A stretch of DNA of 64,000 nucleotides from Schumannella luteola. GTDB lineage: Bacteria > Actinomycetota > Actinomycetes > Actinomycetales > Microbacteriaceae. The position numbers and the translations under genes are program-made. Each line of letters begins with the position of its first letter. Position 1 is the first letter of the stretch. The stretch covers positions 620,001 to 684,000 of the forward strand of contig NZ_JACBZY010000001.1 of the NCBI RefSeq assembly GCF_013408685.1, written 5' to 3'. This document shows positions 19,601 through 25,777 of the stretch, in pieces. The notes under the pieces were generated by a model, which did no database searches, was not told the origin of the DNA, and worked only from the letters and a program-made list of their open reading frames with translations.

Positions 19601-20004
19601 TCGCGATGCTGCCGACCGCGCGCTCGGTCGTGGTGCGTGGCATCCCGGCCGGCATCGACGCGACCCCGGGCTCGACGCTCCGGCTGCGCGCCCCGCTGGT
19701 CGCGGCGGCGGCCGACGGCCCCGCGGCCGGCCCCGCGGAGGCCCTGATCTGGACCACGAGCGGCCGCCGACTCGACCGCGTGCTGCACGGCTCGGCGGGC
19801 GCCGCCGACGTCGTGCTGCCGGCGGGCGCGCGGCTGTGCGTGCTCGGCACCACCGGCGGATCCGCCCCGCGACTCCTGCTCGCCGAGGAGGGCGCGGATG
19901 CCGAGCTGGCTCTCGCGCGACTGCACGCAGCCGCCGAGGCGCGCGGCGACCTCGGCGCGCACGACGACGACCGCTGGTTCGGCGACCTCCCGTCGGCAGC
20001 ATGA
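16651..20004 (+). CDS. Type VII locus protein with Ala/Pro-rich linker and ADP-ribosyltransferase-like C-terminal domain, 1117 aa
   Basis: The GTG at 16651 is preferred because AGGAGG lies 5 bases upstream; a GTG at 16624 has none. Residues 1 to about 420 are a globular region that I cannot assign. Residues about 430-890 are an Ala/Pro/Ser/Thr/Glu-rich linker, including four tandem ESDDV units encoded near 18075-18130. The last 200 residues have LDFHTCLAEGLAMLP, then VVVRGIPAG (Arg 996), then IWTTSG (Ser 1037), then ADVVLPAGARLCVLG (Asp 1053). This is the order of the R, STS and ExE blocks of ADP-ribosyltransferases, but the first Glu is Ala and the second is Asp, so it may be inactive or altered. 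The domain call is an inference. It lies 138 bases after the giant gene. Confidence 0.7.
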   Translation: MSSITVQQTGFGIVVAEDGDTEATALLDGLPPLRAARYLTATPALRQALRAAEPALVDAVRPHLDGTVVVPDDGLAADLDGDATTGSLLLAQALGVSVIAPAGRFIRCDGTLFSVGGGDGWVAQSPRGARVPAGRRYPAPAWQSQLPHDLAGAAHIPAGLWITSGTDPRHAVRLARIAVRERQLLVVVGSPAETPPTRERLLALLRSIPAEARSSIVLAGFGSASLPLATVRALAVELDQPLRVAHGVELSGAPVRIDGDAETLPATLALESVCAPDGTVTLERWAPPPGLVADTAARYRLGESRMSRGRPGDAWVADVVAAGIVVHPVNEPLVDVAELQPPVGSLGVFLQCDGAYRPEELPALLAPLRARLEERGAVTLHPLDAAARRGVRDAYPGLWAPTEALAITADGRLVAATADASGDTDLPVDDSPVVESPADDLSAVVDEDAVAADSEAAEVAGSWAEAEGAAADAVESDDVESDDVESDDVESDDVESDAGESISLEGAPSESASAEEGAPAPAVVASAVPESPSAESPALETAAPESTASTEGVESDPRAEQQDAPTEPQAQRAASHRDEAQRPPVPTVSAPDASAVVDAVVGAEPSTPSPETSAPVTGRRARRVALDELVSEPQFDPSAESAAVASRPAAVPAVPAPVSTDAPIPPTAQSLRPAAPEAATASAAPSTTPSATSAAPTTPTASTTSAVAAAPAAPTTPAAPAESASPKPHASTPPASTTHAARREGGSFAPQAPTAAAAAAPVPTPSAAPSDRTPGDALARALQGSAATRLLGAAPRDESAADRAAALSSAASTPTAPTAIVRPGAPTTPLAGSGTDAAAPAATAAPAPSSQVTATDAAPASSAAERPEPTPQAEQSAQPAAASPAPHPGEAAVDRPQRSTPDVDVPVGASSTSEQRHRVRTALGSRYDVASRTVSQLLAQQPGMRVAAGDRSAMLTGLSLVRVFATEPHGEYDLDFHTCLAEGLAMLPTARSVVVRGIPAGIDATPGSTLRLRAPLVAAAADGPAAGPAEALIWTTSGRRLDRVLHGSAGAADVVLPAGARLCVLGTTGGSAPRLLLAEEGADAELALARLHAAAEARGDLGAHDDDRWFGDLPSAA

Positions 20005-20015
20005 GGAGCCACGCC

Positions 20016-20822
20016 ATGACCCCCGAGCGCCCCACCGACCGCACCCTGCGGTCGCGGTTCGCACCGCCCGAGCCGGTGGATGCGCCCGACGCGTCGACGA
20101 CGACGCCCGTCGGTCCGCCGGCTCTGCCCCCGACGGGCCGACCCGGCGTGCTGCCGCTCGCGCAGCACCTGTCGGAAGCCGCCGCATCCGCTGCCGCGCG
20201 CCCGACAGCCTCGCAGCCCGGCGCCTCGCAGCCCAGCGCATCCCCGCCCGCCGCATCCCAGCCGGCCGAGCGGAACTCCCGCGAGCCCGACGACGGCGCC
20301 GACGGAGAGGCCGTCAAGCCCTCCCCCGCCACGGCACCCCGCGCCGCCGCCGAGCAGGTCGGCCAGCGCGTGCGCGCGCTGCTGCACGATGTCGCCCGAC
20401 GGCTTCCGCTGCGGCGCACGCCCGCGCCGCCGCAGGTCGCGCGGGTCTTCGACGGCCACCGCGACGGCGTGCCGACCTTCGCCCCCGAGCGCCCGGTGAT
20501 CGTCGACCAGGTCGAGCGCGACGAGCTGCTGGCGCTGCTGCGGTCAGGCTCGGTGCTCGTGCACGCGGCTCAGCCGCTGCGCGACGACCTCGGCGATCTC
20601 GACGCCGCGGTGCCCGCCGACCTGCGCTCCGACGGCACCTGGATCTGGAGCGACGCCGTCGCCTACTACCTCGAGCACCACTGGATCGCCCCCGATCCCG
20701 AGCTCGTCGCGCACCTGCGCACGGCCGGACCGGCGGCGCCGATGGATGCCGACACCTGGCGGCGTCTCTCGGCCGCCATCCGCCCCGACGCCTGGGAGGG
20801 CACGACATGGCCACTCGACTGA
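20016..20822 (+). CDS. Type VII locus protein, 268 aa, unknown function
   Basis: The ATG at 20016 has AGGAG at 20004-20008. A second in-frame ATG at 20001 overlaps the previous stop but lacks a ribosome site. The first 120 residues are a disordered Pro/Ala/Ser-rich segment. The last 130 form a compact domain containing RVFDGHRDGVPTFAPERPVI, then SDGTWIWSDAVAYYLEHHWIAPDPELVAHL, and ending WEGTTWPLD. The WIWSDAVAYYL block looks like a conserved structural signature of small actinobacterial proteins coded next to secreted toxins, but I cannot name the family. No signal peptide or membrane helix is present. Its last 16 bases overlap the next gene, so it is surely part of the same operon. Confidence 0.7.
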   Translation: MTPERPTDRTLRSRFAPPEPVDAPDASTTTPVGPPALPPTGRPGVLPLAQHLSEAAASAAARPTASQPGASQPSASPPAASQPAERNSREPDDGADGEAVKPSPATAPRAAAEQVGQRVRALLHDVARRLPLRRTPAPPQVARVFDGHRDGVPTFAPERPVIVDQVERDELLALLRSGSVLVHAAQPLRDDLGDLDAAVPADLRSDGTWIWSDAVAYYLEHHWIAPDPELVAHLRTAGPAAPMDADTWRRLSAAIRPDAWEGTTWPLD

Positions 20823-23800
20823 TCGCGCCGGAGCGCGCGGTGCTGACCGTCGCCGCCGACAACCCCGACTGCCACCAGAGCATCGCCTCCGCCCTCGCCT
20901 CGGCGAACGACGGCGACGTCATCTCCATCCGCCCGGGCATCTACCGGGAGTCGGTCACGATCGACCGCGCCGTGTCGCTGTCGGGGGTCGGGGATGCCGG
21001 CGAGGTGCGCATCGAGGGCGTCTCGGGCCCCGCGGTGCGCAGCGCGGCGGTCGACGTGCGGGTCTCGGGTGTCACGATCGCGCGCGCCGACGGCGATGTC
21101 GCGGTCGACGTCGAGTCGGGTGCGCTGGCGCTCGACGACTGCACGATCGAGGCGTCGACCGAGGTCGCGGTCATCGTGCGCGCCGAGGCGCTGCTGACGA
21201 TGCACGACGCCTCCGTCTCGAACGCCGTCGGCGCGGGGGTGCTCGTCTACGAGGGCGGCAAGTCGGAGCTCAGCGGCGGCCGGCTGCACGACATCGCGAC
21301 CACGGCGCTCGTCGTGCGCGGGCCGAGTTCCGCGCACCTCGCCGACGTCGTCGTCGAGACAGCTCAGGGCGGTCTGCTGGCCGCCGACGGCGCCCAGCTG
21401 ACGCTCGTGCGCGGCACGATCGGCACGATCGCGAACGCCGCCATCACGGTCGAGGGCGGCGCGAGCCTCGACGCCACGGGCACGGTGCTCGCCGACGGCG
21501 AGGGCATCGGGCTGCTCGTCACCTCGGGCGCCTCGGCGTCGCTCACCGAGGTGACGATGCGCCGCCTCGGCGGCCAGGGCGTCGTCGGCATGGCGGATGC
21601 GAGCGTCGAGCTCGCGCGCGTGACGATCGAGCAAGGCTCCACCCATGCGCTGCACCTCGTCGACCAGGCTCGGCTCACGGCCGAGGCGTGCGAGTTGCGC
21701 GGCGCGGGGCACGACGCGATCGTCGTCGCGGGCACGGCGACGCTCGCCCTCGCCGACTCGACGATCGATCGGCCGAGCGGCACCGCGGTGACCGCCTCCG
21801 ACGAGGCGACCGTGACGATGACGAACGTGCGCATCCTCGACGCTGAGGGCGAGGCGGCGATCGCCCGCGGCACGGCTCGGCTCGTGGTCGAGGGCGGCTC
21901 GGTGCGCGGCGGGCGACTCGGCTTCGCCTGGGAGGACTCGACGACGGGGGCGCTGCGCCGCACGCGCATCGTCGACGTCGACGGCGAGGCGGTGCGCGTC
22001 GACCCCGACGCCGACGTCGAGATCGATCGCGCCACGGATGACGAGGACGACGCGCCCGACGGCGCCCCCGCACGACCCGGTGCGGCCCACGCGGCCGGCA
22101 CGACCGGCACCACCGGCGAGGCGAAGCGCTCCGGCGACACCGAGTCGACCGCCTCCGGCGACAGCGAACTCGACCGGATGCTCGCCGAGCTCGACCAGCT
22201 CGTCGGGCTCGACAGCGTCAAGCGGCAGGTCGAGACCCTGGTGCGCATGCACCAGATGGCCGAGCGCCGCGCCGAGGCCGGGCTGCCGTCGCCGCCCGTC
22301 TCGCGGCACCTCGTCTTCGCGGGCTCGCCCGGAACCGGCAAGACGACCGTCGCGCGGCTCTACGGCCGCATCCTCGCCGCCCTCGGCGTCGTGCGCACCG
22401 GCCAGCTCGTCGAGGTCGCCCGCCCCGACCTCGTCGCCGCGGTCATCGGCGGCACCGCCATCAAGACCGCCGAGATGTTCAACAAGGCGCTCGGCGGCGT
22501 GCTGTTCATCGACGAGGCCTACGCGCTGTCGAAGGACTCCGGCTCGAGCAACGACTTCGGCGGCGAGGCCATCGACACCCTCGTGAAGCTCATGGAGGAT
22601 CACCGCGACGACGTCGTCGTGATCGTCGCCGGCTACACGAACGACATGCGCACCTTCATGGCGGCCAACCCCGGCCTGTCGTCGCGTTTCTCGCGCACGA
22701 TCGAGTTCACCGACTACTCCTCGGCCGAGATGGTGACCATCGTCGAGGGGCTGTGCCGCGCCAACCACTACAGCCTCGAGTTCGAGACGCGGGCGGCGCT
22801 GCACGACTACTTCACGAAGCTGCCGCGCGACGAGACCTTCGGCAACGGCCGCACGGCCCGCAAGGTGTTCGAGGAGATGCTCGGCCGGCAGGCGTACCGC
22901 CTCGGCAACGCCGAATCGGTGGATGCGCTCACCCTCACCCGTCTCGTGCCCGACGACCTCGGGCCCCTGCCCGGCTCCTCGATCGGGGCCGGCGTGGGCC
23001 GCGTCGACGAGGAGCGCGTCGATCAGCTGCTCAGCACCCTGCGTGAGCTCGTGGGCCTCGACGGCGTGAAGGAGGAGGTCGAGGGGATGGTCGACCTGCT
23101 GACCTCGGCACGACGTCGCCAGGCGGCGGGGCTGCCCGCGCCCTCCCTCAGCCGGCACCTGATCTTCGCCGGTCCTCCCGGCACCGGAAAGACGACCGTC
23201 GCGCGGCTCTACGGCTCCCTGCTGACCGCGCTCGGCGTGCTCGCGCAGGGGCAGGTGACCGAGGTGTCGCGCGCCGACCTCGTCGGCGAGTACGTCGGGC
23301 ACACCGCGCGCCGCACGACCGAGGCCTTCGACCGCGCCCGCGGCGGCGTGCTGTTCATCGACGAGGCCTACACGCTCGCCTCCGGCGGCGGCAGCGGCGC
23401 CGACTTCGGCAAGGAGTCGGTCGACACGCTCGTGAAGCTCATGGAGGATCACCGCGACGAGGTCGTCGTGATCGCCGCCGGCTACGAGCGCGAGATGGAC
23501 CAGTTCCTCGCCACCAACCCGGGCCTCGACTCGCGCTTCTCGCACCGCGTGCGCTTCGCGAACTACACGCCCGACGAGCTCGTCACGATCGTCAACCAGC
23601 ACGCGACCGCATCCGGCTACGAGTGCACCGGGCCGACCGTCGCGGCGCTGCGCGGCCACTTCACGGCCGTCGACCGCACGGCGTCGTTCGGGAACGGCCG
23701 CTACGCCCGCCAGGTGATGGATGCGGCGATCGCCAACCACGCGCGCCGCACCCGCGGCATCGAGGAGCCGACCATGGACGACCTCGTGCTGCTTCTGCCC

Positions 23801-23836
23801 GAAGACGTGCCGACGCCGGAGTCGATCGGCGCCTGA
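20807..23836 (+). CDS. Parallel beta-helix protein fused to two CbxX/EccA-type AAA+ ATPase modules, 1009 aa
   Basis: The ATG at 20807, inside the previous gene, has TGGGAGGG six bases upstream. Residues 1 to about 400 are short beta-repeats (SIRPGIYRESVTIDRAVSLSG, VSGVTIARADGDVAV and so on) typical of right-handed parallel beta-helix proteins. After a linker, two complete AAA+ modules follow. Walker A is GSPGTGKTT at 506-514 and GPPGTGKTT at 789-797; Walker B is GVLFIDEAYAL and GVLFIDEAYTL; each module carries a sensor-type SRFSRTIEF or SRFSHRVRF block. The modules belong to the CbxX/CfxQ group, which includes EccA, the cytosolic ESX ATPase that releases substrates from chaperones. The beta-helix replaces the TPR domain of mycobacterial EccA and may bind the giant substrates. 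Confidence 0.88.
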   Translation: MATRLIAPERAVLTVAADNPDCHQSIASALASANDGDVISIRPGIYRESVTIDRAVSLSGVGDAGEVRIEGVSGPAVRSAAVDVRVSGVTIARADGDVAVDVESGALALDDCTIEASTEVAVIVRAEALLTMHDASVSNAVGAGVLVYEGGKSELSGGRLHDIATTALVVRGPSSAHLADVVVETAQGGLLAADGAQLTLVRGTIGTIANAAITVEGGASLDATGTVLADGEGIGLLVTSGASASLTEVTMRRLGGQGVVGMADASVELARVTIEQGSTHALHLVDQARLTAEACELRGAGHDAIVVAGTATLALADSTIDRPSGTAVTASDEATVTMTNVRILDAEGEAAIARGTARLVVEGGSVRGGRLGFAWEDSTTGALRRTRIVDVDGEAVRVDPDADVEIDRATDDEDDAPDGAPARPGAAHAAGTTGTTGEAKRSGDTESTASGDSELDRMLAELDQLVGLDSVKRQVETLVRMHQMAERRAEAGLPSPPVSRHLVFAGSPGTGKTTVARLYGRILAALGVVRTGQLVEVARPDLVAAVIGGTAIKTAEMFNKALGGVLFIDEAYALSKDSGSSNDFGGEAIDTLVKLMEDHRDDVVVIVAGYTNDMRTFMAANPGLSSRFSRTIEFTDYSSAEMVTIVEGLCRANHYSLEFETRAALHDYFTKLPRDETFGNGRTARKVFEEMLGRQAYRLGNAESVDALTLTRLVPDDLGPLPGSSIGAGVGRVDEERVDQLLSTLRELVGLDGVKEEVEGMVDLLTSARRRQAAGLPAPSLSRHLIFAGPPGTGKTTVARLYGSLLTALGVLAQGQVTEVSRADLVGEYVGHTARRTTEAFDRARGGVLFIDEAYTLASGGGSGADFGKESVDTLVKLMEDHRDEVVVIAAGYEREMDQFLATNPGLDSRFSHRVRFANYTPDELVTIVNQHATASGYECTGPTVAALRGHFTAVDRTASFGNGRYARQVMDAAIANHARRTRGIEEPTMDDLVLLLPEDVPTPESIGA

Positions 23837-23877
23837 CGGCGCGATCGTCCGACGGCCCGCATATCTCGCGCGTCAGC

Positions 23878-23921
23878 GTTATCGTTCGTTATAGATCGAC
23901 GCTTCTATAACAAACGATAAC
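23878..23921. promoter_or_regulatory. 44-bp AT-rich palindrome, likely operator/promoter of the downstream ATPase
   Basis: The left arm GTTATCGTTCGTTATAGA (23878-23895) and the right arm TCTATAACAAACGATAAC (23904-23921) are inverted repeats with one mismatch over 18 bases and an 8-base spacer. It is an AT-rich island in very GC-rich DNA, ending 12 bases before the ATG at 23934. A TATAAC hexamer in the right arm could serve as a -10 element. No regulator gene adjoins, so binding by the ATPase itself (which has a winged-helix-like tail) or by a distant regulator are both open. Confidence 0.8.
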
Positions 23922-23933
23922 GAGGGATCTCCG

Positions 23934-25058
23934 ATGCAGCCGAGTCCGTATACCCCGGGGGAGATCGCTCGCTCACTGCCTGGCCGGACGGCGGAGTTAG
24001 GCGAATTCAATGCCGACGTCGAACGGCTGCTCACGCGGCGACTGCTGCCGAGGATCCGTGTGGATCACGGGGCTCGCGGGTACGGCAAGACGTCGTTGCT
24101 TCGCGAATACGAGCGCCTCGCGCACCAGAATCGGCTGCTGACAGTGTTCGTGACCGCGGGCGAGTCGCCGATCATTCCGCAGATCAGTGCACAGCTGCGC
24201 GCACATGCGCCGAAAGGTCCCGCGATCGCGAAGCAGCTCGAGATTCTCGAGCTGCAGGTCGGATTCTCGCCCATCGGCCACGTCCGTGCCGAGGTGCGGC
24301 CGCAGACGGTGCCGGCCGCGGCAAGCAGGGCGCTTGAGGCGGTGGTCTCGGCGGTCGCGGACGGAACACCGCACCGCGGCCTGGTGATCTTGGTCGACGA
24401 GGTGCAGAGCGCCGACCCCGACGGCCTCCGAGCGCTGGCGTACGCCTGGCAGGATCTGCAGCGCGAAGCGCCGGATCTTCCCGCCGGTGTGTTCACGGCC
24501 GGACTGCCGAACTCCCCCGACGTGATCAGCGCGGCGGTGACCTTCGCCGAGAGGTTCCGATTCCGTCCGATCGGCGCGCTTCCGGAGCCGGCCGAAGAGC
24601 TCGCGATCGCCGAGCCGGCACGCGAGCTCGGAGTGATCTGGGATCGGGCTGCACTCGAGCGCGCCACCGCGATCGCGGGCGGATACCCGTACTTCGTGCA
24701 GCTGATCGCCGATCACTCCTGGGCTGCGGCCGGCAGCCCGGATCCGGGCGCGACCATCGACAGCGATGCCGTCGAACGCGCCGAGGTTCTCATGCAGAAC
24801 GATCTCGATGCGCTCTACCGCGCTCGATGGGCGCAGGCGACGGACGGCGAGCAGCAGCTGATGCGCGCGATCGCATCGTTCGGCGAGAAGCCCGCAGCAC
24901 GCACCGAGCTGGCCAAGCAGCTCGGGAAAGACTCGGCAGCGCTGTCGGTCCCGCGTCAGCGGCTGATCGACAAAGGCATGATCGCCCCTGAGGGACGCGG
25001 CCGGCTCGTGTTCACGCTCCCCGGTTTCGCTGCATATATCGAGGACCTCGACTCCTAG
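23934..25058 (+). CDS. Stand-alone P-loop ATPase with winged-helix-like C-terminus, 374 aa
   Basis: The ATG at 23934 follows GAGGGA, with 6 bases between. The P-loop is GARGYGKTS (46-54) and Walker B is LVILVDEVQSAD (Asp155-Glu156), typical of the AAA/STAND-like ATPases related to archaeal ATPases. After residue 290 comes a winged-helix-like region, GEQQLMRAIASFGEKPAARTELAKQLG followed by SVPRQRLIDKGMIAPEGRGRLVF. Codon use differs from the neighbours: there is a TTA Leu codon at residue 22 and many A/T third positions, which suggests transfer from another source. It faces the sigma-factor gene and is separated by only 40 bases. Relatives are found in mobile or defence contexts, but nothing here proves such a role. 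Confidence 0.8.
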   Translation: MQPSPYTPGEIARSLPGRTAELGEFNADVERLLTRRLLPRIRVDHGARGYGKTSLLREYERLAHQNRLLTVFVTAGESPIIPQISAQLRAHAPKGPAIAKQLEILELQVGFSPIGHVRAEVRPQTVPAAASRALEAVVSAVADGTPHRGLVILVDEVQSADPDGLRALAYAWQDLQREAPDLPAGVFTAGLPNSPDVISAAVTFAERFRFRPIGALPEPAEELAIAEPARELGVIWDRAALERATAIAGGYPYFVQLIADHSWAAAGSPDPGATIDSDAVERAEVLMQNDLDALYRARWAQATDGEQQLMRAIASFGEKPAARTELAKQLGKDSAALSVPRQRLIDKGMIAPEGRGRLVFTLPGFAAYIEDLDS

Positions 25059-25098
25059 GCCGTCGCGATCCGCCGCCACCGGCTCCGACGGTAAGCCG

Positions 25099-25647
25099 TC
25101 AGGCGGCGAGTTCCACCGACTGCGACCGGATGGTGCGCAGCGCGTGGAACACGCGGCTCTTCACGGTGCCGACGGGCACCCCGAGGCGCTCGGCGGCGGC
25201 CGCCGTCGTCTGGTCGGAGAGGTACACCTCCGTGAGCGTGCTGCGGTGCAGCGGCGACACGTGCGCGAGCATCTCGGAGACCAGCACGCGGTCCTCGACC
25301 TCGCGGGCGGTGTCGTCGAGCGAGGCGGCGCTCTCGGCGTCGAACTCCGACCAGGCGATCTCGGTCGGCCGGGAGCGGCGGGCGCGATGCTGGTCCATGG
25401 CGACGTTGTGGGCGACGCGCGTCAGCCATCCGCGCACCGAGCCCTGGTCTTCGGTGAGCCGGTCGAGGTGGCGCCAGGCGCGCAGCAGGGTCTCCTGCGC
25501 GACATCCTCGGCGGCCGAGACGTCGCCGTTCATGAGCCGGGTCGCGTAGCGCACGAGGCCCGGACGGTGCTCGGCGACGAGAGCGTCGAACGCCCTCGCG
25601 CTGCCGGTCGCGGTCGTGGTCGCGGTGGGGGAAGCAACAGTCGCCAT
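25099..25647 (-). CDS. ECF-family RNA polymerase sigma-70 factor (SigL/SigK-like), 182 aa
   Basis: The protein has sigma region 2 at about 20-88 (FDALVAEHRPGLVRYATRLM, then EDVAQETLLRAWRHLDRL and VRGWLTRVAHNVAMDQHRARR) and region 4 at about 125-175 (LHRSTLTEVYLSDQTTAAAAERLGVPVGTVKSRVFHALR). These are the two domains of extracytoplasmic-function sigma factors. The ATG at 25647 has GAAGG about 9 bases upstream. Such SigL/SigK-type factors are usually followed in the same operon by a zinc-finger or RskA/RslA anti-sigma gene. Here the downstream side is occupied by the convergent ATPase, so the factor appears orphaned. A G/C-tract double palindrome stands 72 bases upstream of its start and may control it. 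Confidence 0.92.
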   Translation of the reverse strand: MATVASPTATTTATGSARAFDALVAEHRPGLVRYATRLMNGDVSAAEDVAQETLLRAWRHLDRLTEDQGSVRGWLTRVAHNVAMDQHRARRSRPTEIAWSEFDAESAASLDDTAREVEDRVLVSEMLAHVSPLHRSTLTEVYLSDQTTAAAAERLGVPVGTVKSRVFHALRTIRSQSVELAA

Positions 25648-25718
25648 GATCGAGCCCTTCGTGTCGGTCGACGTCTGCTTCGATCGTCGGACCGCGCGAA
25701 GGCGCTGTCTCTGGGGTC

Positions 25719-25764
25719 ATACCCCCATTCGGGGGGTAGGCCCGCTCCCCCCGAATGGGGGTAT
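25719..25764. promoter_or_regulatory. Double CsoR-like palindrome or hairpin terminator between the Hsp70-like and sigma genes
   Basis: ATACCCCCATTCGGGGGG at 25719-25736 is repeated exactly in inverted orientation at 25747-25764, with a 10-base loop. Each arm is itself nearly palindromic (TACCCCC-N5-GGGGGTA), which recalls G/C-tract sites of CsoR/RcnR-type metal sensors. As RNA it would be an 18-bp hairpin 13 bases after the Hsp70-like stop and could end that transcript, but no T-run follows. Both readings are possible; no CsoR gene is in the window. Confidence 0.6.
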
Positions 25765-25777
25765 CCCTACCTCGTCG

